Program-made: the position numbers and the translations under genes | The notes under the pieces: generated by a model | Told to the model about the DNA's origin: nothing | Database searches by the model: none | Seen by the model: only the letters and a program-made list of their open reading frames with translations | DNA from: Alphaproteobacteria bacterium | Lineage (GTDB): Bacteria > Pseudomonadota > Alphaproteobacteria > Rickettsiales > UBA998 | Direction: 5' to 3' | DNA: 8,895 nt | NCBI GenBank assembly: GCA_021730835.1 | Contig: JAKFYP010000207.1 | Coordinates: 1-8,895 of the forward strand | In this document: piece after piece, positions 1 to 6,183 of the stretch | Layout: each line of letters opens with the position of its first letter | How positions within the stretch are numbered: the first letter of the stretch is position 1

Positions 1-62
1 CTGATTACCCCGTATGCTCCGGTTGATTTTTTTCATACTTCCCCCTCACCCGGTTTTCCTAA

Positions 63-201
63 CAGTTTGCGGAGAAACGTTTTGGCGAGGAGATTTTCAG
101 GCGTTTTTGCCCGCAGAACCGGAGTGTACTTGAGGGTACATGAGGATTCGAGGACAAAAACAACGACAAAATCACCCGTCAAAATAGTTTTCCGCAAACT
201 G
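63..201. repeat. Long imperfect inverted repeat, nested in a larger palindrome
   Basis: The left arm starting CAGTTTGCGG (63-72) is matched by CCGCAAACTG at 192-201. The arms remain alignable for about 45-50 bases inward with scattered mismatches (left about 63-112, right about 152-201). A small TGTAC/GTACA hairpin lies near the centre. Outside the arms, GGTTTTCCT (52-60) pairs with AGGAAAACC further right (about 236-244), so the palindrome is nested. The reading frame that crosses it carries no ribosome binding site or recognisable domain and is best read as a repeat shadow. This looks like a non-coding, MITE-like or REP-like dispersed element; no transposase is nearby. Confidence 0.65.
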
Positions 202-246
202 CTAAGCTCGCCTGCCGCTACGCTTAGGATCGCTAAGGAAAACCCA

Positions 247-336
247 CCCTCTCCCCATTCATAGCACCCACAAAGTGGGGTGCTATGTTATTAGAGCTGC
301 CAGCACCCCATTTCATGGGTGCTGGCGGGGAGAGGG
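247..336. repeat. Cruciform-like repeat: outer stem enclosing two related hairpins
   Basis: An outer 10-bp stem (CCCTCTCCCC at 247-256 with GGGGAGAGGG at 327-336) encloses two hairpins. The first (261-286) pairs ATAGCA plus CCCAC with GTGGG plus TGCTAT, with one bulged G. The second (299-326) pairs GCCAGCACCC with GGGTGCTGGC around a short CAT/ATG-type inner stem. Both share an AGCACCC...GGGTGCT core, as though one was copied from the other. Neither is followed by a T tract, so they are not ordinary intrinsic terminators. Function is unknown; a dispersed palindromic repeat is the simplest reading. Confidence 0.6.
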
Positions 337-369
337 GATTTCAGAGTCCGCCGCAATCACGGTGATACT

Positions 370-401
370 CCCCCTCCCCCTTTTTTTGAAGGGGGAGAGG
401 G
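370..401. repeat. C/G-rich hairpin repeat
   Basis: TCCCCCTT (375-382) pairs with AAGGGGGA (389-396) across a six-base loop, and the C-rich and G-rich flanks extend the stem imperfectly. It belongs to the block of intergenic palindromes at the left of the window. No gene accompanies it. Confidence 0.5.
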
Positions 402-453
402 TTGGGGTGAAGCCTACCTGAGTAACGTGGGTAATCAGAAAATAAAGTCCATG

Positions 454-613
454 TATGAGACCATTGCATCGCTCGAAAACACCGCTATTTTCGTCATTGT
501 GAGGAGCCGAAAGCGACGAAGCAATCCAGCGAAAACAAAAAACTTATTTTGACTGGATTGCTTCCCCTTCGCTACGCTCAGGGTCGCAATGACGAGTGAT
601 GCAATGGCCTCAT
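454..613. repeat. Nested palindromic repeat element, copy A
   Basis: The outer arms are ATGAGACCATTGCATC (455-470) and GATGCAATGGCCTCAT (598-613), which are reverse complements apart from one position. Inside them is a core of about 105 bp (492-596) that begins CGTCATTGTGAGGAGC and ends GCAATGACGAG. Its inner arms GAAGCAATCCAG and CTGGATTGCTTC surround an AT-rich centre. The core recurs, diverged, at 5934-6048, and the outer arm recurs at 1831-1846 and 1877-1890. Repeats with this CGTCATTG...CAATGACG style are, to my recollection, widespread in bacterial intergenic DNA. Leftward and rightward reading frames across it have no coding signals. Confidence 0.75.
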
Positions 614-640
614 CCTGCTTCGCAATGAACCCGAAAGCGC

Positions 641-670
641 AAAAAAAAGGGCGCACCCAAAGATGCGCCC
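641..670 (-). terminator. Intrinsic terminator of the porin gene
   Basis: Read on the minus strand, GGGCGCA and TGCGCCC form a 7-bp perfect GC-rich stem with an 8-base loop, followed directly by eight T residues (complement of the A run at 641-648). It lies 25 bases beyond the porin stop codon and in the right orientation to end that transcript. It has all the sequence hallmarks of a Rho-independent terminator. Confidence 0.9.
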
Positions 671-695
671 GAAGTGGCATATAAAACCATAATCT

Positions 696-1802
696 CTAGA
701 AATTCAAATAGGTTCCAAGCAGGAGTATCGTGCCGTCGTTATCCAGTGCAACACCCGCCTCATCGGCATCGAAGAAGGTGACTTCGGCATAAGGCGTCAG
801 GCCGGACACCGGCGTATAATCCACACCCAGCACGAGGCTTTCGTAATCGTTGCCGCCGCGGTCGCTGTCAAACCATGTGGCGCTGACACCCCAGTCTTCT
901 TTGGCATAGGCGATACCCGCCGTCCAGAAATCGGTATCGGCGCTTGAGCCGGAAGCCAGACCACTATCATCCCAGTCGCCATAGGAACCGGCTACCGAAA
1001 TATCGTTGAAACTCAGGGCCAGACCGGCTTGCCATGCGTTGAGGTCTTCGGTCAGTGCCAGCTCGCTATCTCCGGTTTCGCCGACGATGGAAGCCTGCAA
1101 GCCAATATTATCCCACTCACCCTCATAACTCAGGCCGGCACTAAAGACATTTTCAAAATCACCATTGCTATCCAGCCGCGAGGCGACCTGCCCGCCATCG
1201 CCTTCATCCGGCGTAAAACTGACGCCAAACTGGAAACCGCTGAAATTCGGCGTATAGAACGTGACTTTTGTTGCATCTTCCGCGATACCGCCAATATCCG
1301 CCGTCGGCAGGTCGGGGAAAATCAGGAAGGAAGCCAGCCCGCCAATGCCGGTAGCGTTGATATAAAACTCGTTGTCACCGTCAATGCCACCGGTCGCCCG
1401 GGCGATAGTCGCCGCGTTGACCGCCATTGCCTGCTCGGCTCCTTCGTTGTTGCCCAGCTCGAAGCGTCCATAGCCCGGCTCAACCCAGATAAAGGTCTTA
1501 TCGGCATTGAGGCCTTCTGCGCGGGCATCGCCGGTCACATCGGCTTCAAGCTCGATGGTTGCGCCATATTTAAAACCGTGATCTTCCGACTCACCGGCAA
1601 CGTCTATGACGACTTCGGTATCGTTACGGAAGCCATATTCGCGGGTTGCCACGTCGAAGTCGTCTTCCTGATCGGTATAGCCCGCCTGAAAATTGATCGT
1701 GCCGCCAATCTTGACTTCAACGGCATTGGCGACCTGCGTAGCGAAAACGGCAAACGCCGCAGCGGACAAAACGGTCATTGAAGTAAGCCTGAGTTTGCGC
1801 AT
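696..1802 (-). CDS. Outer-membrane porin (general Gram-negative porin, alphaproteobacterial type)
   Basis: This is a 368-residue protein, predicted to be an outer-membrane beta-barrel that lets small hydrophilic solutes diffuse in. Residues 1-27 form a signal peptide: basic MRKLR start, hydrophobic stretch, and an ANA cleavage site before VEVKIGG. The mature part begins with the VKIGGTINFQAGY strand typical of porins. It continues with alternating strands rich in Gly, aromatic and acidic residues, and ends LGTYLNF, where the terminal Phe is the usual signal for the barrel assembly machinery. It has the 16-strand porin size. The ATG at 1802 is supported by AGGGAG seven bases upstream. The gene is monocistronic, with its own terminator at 641-670. 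The long frame antisense to it (1029-1781) is a shadow. Substrate specificity and the exact porin subfamily cannot be told from this sequence alone. Confidence 0.9.
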   Translation of the reverse strand: MRKLRLTSMTVLSAAAFAVFATQVANAVEVKIGGTINFQAGYTDQEDDFDVATREYGFRNDTEVVIDVAGESEDHGFKYGATIELEADVTGDARAEGLNADKTFIWVEPGYGRFELGNNEGAEQAMAVNAATIARATGGIDGDNEFYINATGIGGLASFLIFPDLPTADIGGIAEDATKVTFYTPNFSGFQFGVSFTPDEGDGGQVASRLDSNGDFENVFSAGLSYEGEWDNIGLQASIVGETGDSELALTEDLNAWQAGLALSFNDISVAGSYGDWDDSGLASGSSADTDFWTAGIAYAKEDWGVSATWFDSDRGGNDYESLVLGVDYTPVSGLTPYAEVTFFDADEAGVALDNDGTILLLGTYLNF

Positions 1803-1830
1803 GATCCTGCTCCCTGCATGTGTTGTTCAA

Positions 1831-1890
1831 TATGAGACCATTGCATAATCCCCCTCCCGCAAGCGGGAGGGAGATTATGCAATGGTCTCA
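1831..1890. repeat. Large hairpin in the porin leader, same outer arms as copy A
   Basis: GAGACCATTGCATAATC (1834-1850) is a perfect reverse complement of GATTATGCAATGGTCTC (1873-1889). After one mismatch the stem continues with CCCTCCCG/CGGGAGGG and closes on a four-base loop, giving about 25 bp of stem in 56 bases. The first 16 bases (1831-1846) are identical to 454-469, the outer arm of copy A on the other side of the porin. It lies about 29 bases upstream of the porin start codon, so it may fold in the porin mRNA leader or as a DNA cruciform. On the minus strand TATACT (complement of 1890-1895) is a possible -10 element for the porin, without a convincing -35. Confidence 0.8.
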
Positions 1891-1891
1891 G

Positions 1892-1921
1892 TATAATTGC
1901 GAGACTCCCCGCAATGACGAA
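1892..1921. repeat. Collapsed remnant of the CGTCATTG-type repeat
   Basis: ATTGCG (1896-1901) and CGCAAT (1910-1915), followed by GACGA, look like the two ends of the repeat core seen at 492-596 and 5934-6048 after loss of the centre. It abuts the hairpin at 1831-1890. The short length keeps this tentative. Confidence 0.4.
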
Positions 1922-1944
1922 TACCGAACTTTTATACATGCTAA

Positions 1945-2048
1945 TGGTGCATCCCGATGGCAATTATTTTTTCATCATTGCCGGAACATCGGGAGATTTG
2001 ATAAATGGCCTGTAGTCCTGATGCCACAAGTTGGCATCAGGCGTTTTT
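1945..2048 (+). ncRNA. Candidate small RNA ending at an intrinsic terminator
   Basis: No gene on the plus strand precedes the strong terminator at 2017-2048, so something non-coding may be transcribed here. The segment before it folds: TCCCGATG (1952-1959) pairs with CATCGGGA (1987-1994). Inside, GCAAT (1960-1964) pairs with ATTGC (1977-1981), leaving a CGGAA bulge and a U-rich loop. A short single-stranded linker then leads to the terminator hairpin. The order of structured domain, linker and terminator is typical of small regulatory RNAs. TATACA (1933-1938) could be a -10 box, but I see no good -35, and the 5' end is a guess. It matches no RNA family I recognise. A decayed gene that kept its terminator is the alternative. 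Confidence 0.3.
2017..2048 (+). terminator. Intrinsic terminator, rightward, with no upstream gene
   Basis: CCTGATGCCA (2017-2026) and TGGCATCAGG (2032-2041) form a perfect 10-bp stem with a 5-base loop, followed by CG and five T residues. The T tract is only on the plus-strand side, so it acts rightward. The nearest upstream gene is the porin on the opposite strand, so the transcript it ends is unidentified. Confidence 0.7.
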
Positions 2049-2385
2049 ACCAAAATATTTCCTGATTACCCACTCTTCACATGCGAGAGGTATATTGTGC
2101 GGGAATAGATTCAATTTAGCAATGTACCCCCTCAAACTGAAAATGAAAGAGGCCAAGCTATAAACAACCAATATATTGCAGCGCAGAAAATATTGGCAGG
2201 CAGCAATAAACTCTTCGAGACAATAGCTCACATGGATGCTTTTTGTTCGAGACTGAGCAGAACCGGATTAATACATTATTGTTCTTGGATGGGGGGCGGT
2301 GGATATTTACTGAGTCCTTTATTTCAACAGCTTATAGATTATGTGGGATTGCAAACATTCAACAATATTGCGCAGGAATAGTAAG
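2049..2385. other. AT-richer stretch with no recognised gene
   Basis: About 340 bases that are visibly AT-richer than the flanking genes. The longest plus-strand open stretch runs from after a TAG at 2106-2108 to 2381, and its first ATG is at 2232. A second overlapping frame runs 2243-2458. Neither has a ribosome binding site, a known motif or a good start. The stretch could be the remnant of a decayed or acquired gene, but I cannot name one. CTGATTACCCAC at 2062-2073 is the reverse complement of 427-438. Confidence 0.4.
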
Positions 2386-2415
2386 TTGGCAAATCCATCG
2401 TTATTTTGTTATAGT
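2386..2415 (+). promoter_or_regulatory. Sigma-70-type promoter for the toxin-antitoxin pair
   Basis: TTGGCA (2386-2391) matches the -35 consensus at five of six positions. TATAGT (2410-2415) matches the -10 consensus at five of six. The spacer is 18 bases. Transcription would start near 2422, about 17 bases before the ATG at 2439. The pair downstream would be its first genes, and ppdK may be reached by the same transcript. Confidence 0.65.
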
Positions 2416-2438
2416 GGTGATAAACAGAGTGAAACAGT

Positions 2439-2741
2439 ATGAACCCCACATCCCATAACGAGCCCGTGGAAAAACATATCATCTCCCATGTGCCCGTATC
2501 CGAACTGCCGCCTCAATGGTGTCAGGGTCTCAAACCCGATGCCCATGTGCGCGTGACGATCGAGGAGGAAGAAGGCAGGGGGCTGAATGCCTTATCCGAT
2601 GAAACTTCCGAGCATGTCCGCAATCTGTGCGAACAATGGGATGGCCTGCCGCTTGAAGATTTTGTCGGCATTGCGCCGGGTGTCTATCCCACGCCTGAAG
2701 ACGCCGTAAATGCAATTCGCAAGTTGAGAGACGAATGGTAA
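2439..2741 (+). CDS. Putative antitoxin of a PIN-domain toxin-antitoxin pair
   Basis: This is a small acidic protein of 100 residues. I do not recognise its family from sequence. It is called an antitoxin because its last seven bases overlap the start of a PIN-domain toxin gene (the ATGGTAA arrangement), the standard layout of vapBC-type operons. It also has the expected size and charge. Visible features are a PVSELPPQW segment near residues 19-27, a run of glutamates (IEEEEG) near 41-46, and a C-terminal part ending in AIRKLRDEW. Such antitoxins bind and neutralise the toxin and repress their own promoter; here that would be the promoter at 2386-2415. The ribosome binding site is weak (AGAGTGA before the ATG). 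The frame is intact, unlike its partner's. Confidence 0.6.
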   Translation: MNPTSHNEPVEKHIISHVPVSELPPQWCQGLKPDAHVRVTIEEEEGRGLNALSDETSEHVRNLCEQWDGLPLEDFVGIAPGVYPTPEDAVNAIRKLRDEW

Positions 2742-3177
2742 GGCTAGCCGGGCTTAAAGGACGCAGCATTTATCTGGATACGAATATCTTTATCCATATC
2801 GTGGAGGGCTATGCTCCCTATAATGCCATGCTCAGGGAATTCATGGCAAACCTCAGGCAATATTTCTTTTCCGCGGTCACGAGCGAATTGTCTTTGGCGG
2901 AAGCGCTGGTGAATCCACTCAAGCAATCCGATCATCGTGCATTAGCGGGATTTGAAACGCTCCTGCGTCCAACCTCCTGTTTGAACGGTGTGGCCGTGAA
3001 TCGGGGTATTTTGTATAAAAGCGCCTTGCTTCGCGCTCAAACCGGCATGAAACTCCCCGTGCTATCCACGTTGCCACCGCGCAAACCCGCAGATGTGAGT
3101 TGTTTCTGACCGAAGATCAGCGTATAAGGCTTCCGTCCGGAATAAGCAAATTATCTCTGGCGCAACTGCAAGACTGA
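2735..3177 (+). pseudogene. PIN-domain (VapC-type) toxin, frameshifted at the active site
   Basis: PIN-domain toxins are small ribonucleases that use clustered acidic residues to hold Mg2+. Residues 12-21 (IYLDTNIFIH) give the first conserved Asp (D15), and TSELSLAE gives E51 and E56. The frame then reads ...MKLP and runs out of frame to a stop at 3107-3109, giving 124 residues. Restoring a single missing base between 3059 and 3060 (GT to GAT) yields LPDAIHVATA, the hallmark third acidic motif. It continues through ELFLTEDQR to a TGA at 3175-3177, for about 147 residues, the normal family length. The deletion removes the Asp codon itself (residue 109) and everything after it. It is either a real inactivating mutation or a base missing from the assembly. 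The start overlaps the antitoxin stop; ppdK begins 18 bases after the ancestral stop. Confidence 0.85.
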
Positions 3178-3195
3178 ACTCAGGGAATTGCTTCG

Positions 3196-5907
3196 ATGCC
3201 GCAAACCGCTACTGCACCGCAAACCGCCCCCGATTCCAAACTCGTCTACCGCTTCGGCGACGGCGAGAGCGAGGGCGATGCCGGGATGAAAAACCTGCTC
3301 GGCGGCAAGGGAGCCAATCTTGCCGAAATGAGCCGCCTCGGCCTGCCCGTCCCGCCGGGATTTACCATCACCACCGATGTCTGCTGCGCCTATTACGCGG
3401 AGGATAAGCGGATTCCCGAAGGCTTGCGCGAGCAGGTGGAGACTGCCCTTAAAACGGTTGAGGAGAAAGTCGGCATGCGCTTCGGCGACGGGGAAAACCC
3501 GCTGCTGGTCTCCGTGCGCTCAGGCGCGAGGGCCTCCATGCCGGGGATGATGGATACCGTGCTCAATCTCGGCCTGAACGATACCACCATAGCGGGGCTG
3601 GAGCGTAAAAGCGGCAATGCCCGCTTCGCGTGGGATTCCTACCGGCGCTTCATCCAGATGTATTCCGACGTGGTGCTCGGCGTTTCGCACTACCATTTTG
3701 AGGAAATCCTCGAAGAAATCAAACGCGACCGCAATGTCTCGCTGGATACCGAACTGACCGCCGACGATCTGCGCGAAGCGGTGCGGCAATACAAGGAGCG
3801 CGTGCAGGCGGAAACGGGCAACCCCTTCCCGCAGGAAGCGCATGAACAGCTATGGGGGGCGATTGAGGCGGTATTCGATTCATGGATGAATCCCCGCGCC
3901 TGCACCTATCGCGGCCTGCACGATATTCCGGCAAGCTGGGGCACGGCGGTCAACGTGCAGGCGATGGTGTTCGGCAACATGGGCGAGGATTGCGCGACCG
4001 GCGTCGCTTTCACCCGTAACCCCTCGACGGGAGAGAATCGCTATTACGGGGAGTATCTGGTCAACGCGCAGGGAGAAGATGTCGTCGCGGGAATCCGCAC
4101 GCCGCAACCGCTGACCATCGCGGGCAAGGATCAGGGCGGCGATTTACCCTCGATGGAAGAAGTCATGCCGGATGTATTCGCGCAACTGGTTGAGGTGTTC
4201 GGCATTCTTGAGAAACATTACCGCGATATGCAGGATATCGAATTCACCGTGCAGCAACGCAAGCTCTGGATGCTGCAAACGCGCTCGGGCAAGCGCACGG
4301 CGGCGGCGAGTATCCGTATCGCCGTGGAGATGGTGCGCGAAGGGCTGATTACGCGGGAAGAGGCGCTGCAACGCATTGACCCGCTGGCGCTCGATCAGTT
4401 ATTGCATCCGACCCTCGACCCGCAAGCGCCCAAAACCCTGCTGGCACGGGGACTGCCCGCCTCACCGGGCGCGGCATCGGGGAAAGTGGTATTCTCCGCC
4501 GACAAGGCCGAGGATCAGGCGCGCCACGGCGAGAAAGTCCTGCTGGTGCGCATTGAAACCTCGCCGGAAGATATTCACGGCATGCACGTCGCTCAGGGTA
4601 TTCTGACGGCGCGGGGCGGTATGACTTCCCACGCCGCCGTCGTCGCACGCGGCATGGGAAAACCCTGCGTATCCGGCACTTCCGGGCTGGTGATTGATTA
4701 TAGCAAGGGTGAATTCCGCGCCGGGGGGCATACGATCCGCGAGGGCGATATGGTTACCATCAACGGCTCAACCGGCGAGGTCATGCTGGGCGAAGTCCCC
4801 ACCATTCAGCCGCAACTCTCCGATGATTTCGCCGAACTGATGGGCTGGGCCGACACCACGCGCACCATGCAGGTACGCACCAATGCGGAAACCCCGGCCG
4901 ACGCCGCAACCGCCCGCCGCTTCGGGGCGGAGGGCATCGGGCTGTGCCGCACCGAGCATATGTTTTTCGACGCCGGGCGCATCACCGCCATGCGCGAGAT
5001 GATTTTATCCGAGAACACCAAACAGCGCCGCGCCGCGCTGGCCAAGCTGCTGCCCATGCAGCGCGAGGATTTCAGCGCGATTTTCCGGGTGATGGAAGGC
5101 TATCCGGTAACCATCCGCCTGCTCGACCCGCCGCTGCACGAGTTCCTTCCCCACGGCGAGGAGGAGATGCGCGAAGTGGCGGAAGCGGCGGGACTGTCGC
5201 TGTCGCAGGTGAAGGCCCGCTCCGATGCGTTGCACGAATCCAACCCCATGCTCGGGCATCGCGGTTGCCGTCTGGGCATCACCTTCCCGGAGATTTATGA
5301 AATGCAGGCCCGCGCTATTTTTGAGGCGGCGGTCGAAGTCAAACAACAGGGCATGGAAATCGTGCCGGAAATCATGATCCCGCTGGTAATGGATCATGCC
5401 GAGTTGAAACAATTACGGGCAATGGTCGAGCGTATCGCCGCCGAGGTAACCGGCGCGGCAGGCGTGGCACTGCAATACCTGATCGGCACGATGATCGAAT
5501 TGCCCCGCGCCGCGCTGCGAGCCGGAGATATTGCGCAATCGGCGGATTTTTTCAGCTTCGGCACGAATGACCTGACGCAAACGACGTTCGGCATTTCCCG
5601 CGATGACGCCTCAAACTTCATTGAGGCCTACCGCAAGCAGGGGCTACTGGCACATGACCCGTTCGTTTCCCTCGATCCCGATGGCGTCGGCGAGTTGGTA
5701 ATGATCGCCGTTGAGCGCGGGCGCGCCACCCGGCCCGAGTTGAAACTCGGCATTTGCGGCGAGCATGGGGGCGATCCGGCTTCCATCCGTTTCTGCCAGC
5801 AGGCAGGCCTCAACTATGTCTCCTGCTCGCCCTACCGCGTCCCCGTAGCAAGACTGGCGGCGGCGCAGGCGGCGCTGGCCGAGAACCACGAAAAAACCAA
5901 TCACTAA
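3196..5907 (+). CDS. ppdK: Pyruvate, phosphate dikinase
   Basis: This 903-residue cytoplasmic enzyme (EC 2.7.9.1) interconverts pyruvate + ATP + phosphate and PEP + AMP + pyrophosphate, at the glycolysis/gluconeogenesis node. The N-terminal ATP-grasp domain covers about residues 15-385, with LLGGKGANLAEM near 34-45, SVRSGARASMPGMMDT, and FTRNPSTGE. The central swivelling domain carries the phosphorylated histidine in GGMTSHAAVVARG (H479). The C-terminal PEP/pyruvate TIM barrel has GIGLCRTEHMF (R585), FGTNDLTQTTFG (788-799) and the catalytic cysteine in CGEHGGDP (C854). All three domains are complete and the length is normal. AGGGA eight bases before the ATG supports this start. A promoter of its own is not obvious, and it lies 18 bases behind the broken toxin gene. 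Co-transcription from 2386-2415, or a promoter inside the toxin gene, is therefore likely. Confidence 0.97.
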   Translation: MPQTATAPQTAPDSKLVYRFGDGESEGDAGMKNLLGGKGANLAEMSRLGLPVPPGFTITTDVCCAYYAEDKRIPEGLREQVETALKTVEEKVGMRFGDGENPLLVSVRSGARASMPGMMDTVLNLGLNDTTIAGLERKSGNARFAWDSYRRFIQMYSDVVLGVSHYHFEEILEEIKRDRNVSLDTELTADDLREAVRQYKERVQAETGNPFPQEAHEQLWGAIEAVFDSWMNPRACTYRGLHDIPASWGTAVNVQAMVFGNMGEDCATGVAFTRNPSTGENRYYGEYLVNAQGEDVVAGIRTPQPLTIAGKDQGGDLPSMEEVMPDVFAQLVEVFGILEKHYRDMQDIEFTVQQRKLWMLQTRSGKRTAAASIRIAVEMVREGLITREEALQRIDPLALDQLLHPTLDPQAPKTLLARGLPASPGAASGKVVFSADKAEDQARHGEKVLLVRIETSPEDIHGMHVAQGILTARGGMTSHAAVVARGMGKPCVSGTSGLVIDYSKGEFRAGGHTIREGDMVTINGSTGEVMLGEVPTIQPQLSDDFAELMGWADTTRTMQVRTNAETPADAATARRFGAEGIGLCRTEHMFFDAGRITAMREMILSENTKQRRAALAKLLPMQREDFSAIFRVMEGYPVTIRLLDPPLHEFLPHGEEEMREVAEAAGLSLSQVKARSDALHESNPMLGHRGCRLGITFPEIYEMQARAIFEAAVEVKQQGMEIVPEIMIPLVMDHAELKQLRAMVERIAAEVTGAAGVALQYLIGTMIELPRAALRAGDIAQSADFFSFGTNDLTQTTFGISRDDASNFIEAYRKQGLLAHDPFVSLDPDGVGELVMIAVERGRATRPELKLGICGEHGGDPASIRFCQQAGLNYVSCSPYRVPVARLAAAQAALAENHEKTNH

Positions 5908-5908
5908 T

Positions 5909-6063
5909 GGGCATCTCTATAAACTCGGTTTTTCGTCATTGTGAGGAGCATGAGCGACGAAGTAATCCAGTGAGAACAAAAACTTATTTTGACAGGATTG
6001 CTTTCCCTTCCCTTTCGCTACGTTCAAACTCAGGGTTGCAATGACGAGTTTTTAGAGATGCCC
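5909..6063. repeat. Nested palindromic repeat element, copy B
   Basis: The outer arms GGGCATCTCT (5909-5918) and AGAGATGCCC (6054-6063) are perfect inverted repeats, and the pairing continues inward (AAACTCG with CGAGTTT). They enclose a core of about 115 bp (5934-6048) that starts CGTCATTGTGAGGAGC and ends TTGCAATGACGAG. This core is clearly homologous to 492-596 but has small insertions in the right arm. It starts two bases after the ppdK stop codon. It may fold at the 3' end of the ppdK mRNA, although it lacks a T tract. The outer arms differ from those of copy A while the core is shared. Confidence 0.75.
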
Positions 6064-6140
6064 TATAGTCATTCGACCGTAGAGAATAAATCGGCTATCG
6101 CTAAAAAATCTCCCTTGCTTTCGGTTGGGAATCGGCGTAA

Positions 6141-6164
6141 TGATAATTGATAGTGATTCTCAAT
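6141..6164 (+). promoter_or_regulatory. Fur-box-like operator upstream of the iron-uptake genes
   Basis: ATTGATAGTGATTCTCAAT (6146-6164) is a 19-base imperfect palindrome in the style of ferric uptake regulator boxes, with seven of nine half-site positions symmetric. It is preceded by an overlapping TGATAATTGATAG that adds further GATAAT-like units. It ends 19 bases before the GTG start of the cupredoxin gene, where a bound repressor would block transcription. GATAAT (6142-6147) may also be the -10 hexamer, but no good -35 is visible. Iron repression fits the function of both downstream genes. Confidence 0.55.
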
Positions 6165-6183
6165 ATCAACCAAGGAACCGCTC

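Noticed and set aside
67..264. 65-residue plus-strand open frame
   Set aside because: It crosses a long inverted repeat and starts at a TTG inside the repeat arm; it is a typical spurious call in repeats.
435..680. 81-residue minus-strand open frame
   Set aside because: It spans palindromic copy A and the porin terminator, so it cannot be an independent gene with any plausibility.
1..690. Possible CRISPR array in the repeat-rich left end
   Set aside because: The repeats are inverted, of different kinds and not regularly spaced; there are no direct repeats with unique spacers and no cas genes.
1029..1781. 250-residue plus-strand open frame
   Set aside because: It lies wholly antisense to the porin, whose signal peptide, C-terminal Phe, ribosome binding site and terminator are convincing. 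No coding signal supports the antisense frame.
2037..2231. 64-residue minus-strand open frame
   Set aside because: It starts at GTG with no ribosome binding site, overlaps the rightward terminator and shows no family features.
4944..5412. Long alternative frames on both strands inside ppdK
   Set aside because: High-GC coding DNA gives long shadow frames; the ppdK frame carries all catalytic motifs without interruption.
5909..6063. Copy B as the intrinsic terminator of ppdK
   Set aside because: The inverted arms are far apart and no T tract follows the right arm; it is better described as a repeat that may fold.
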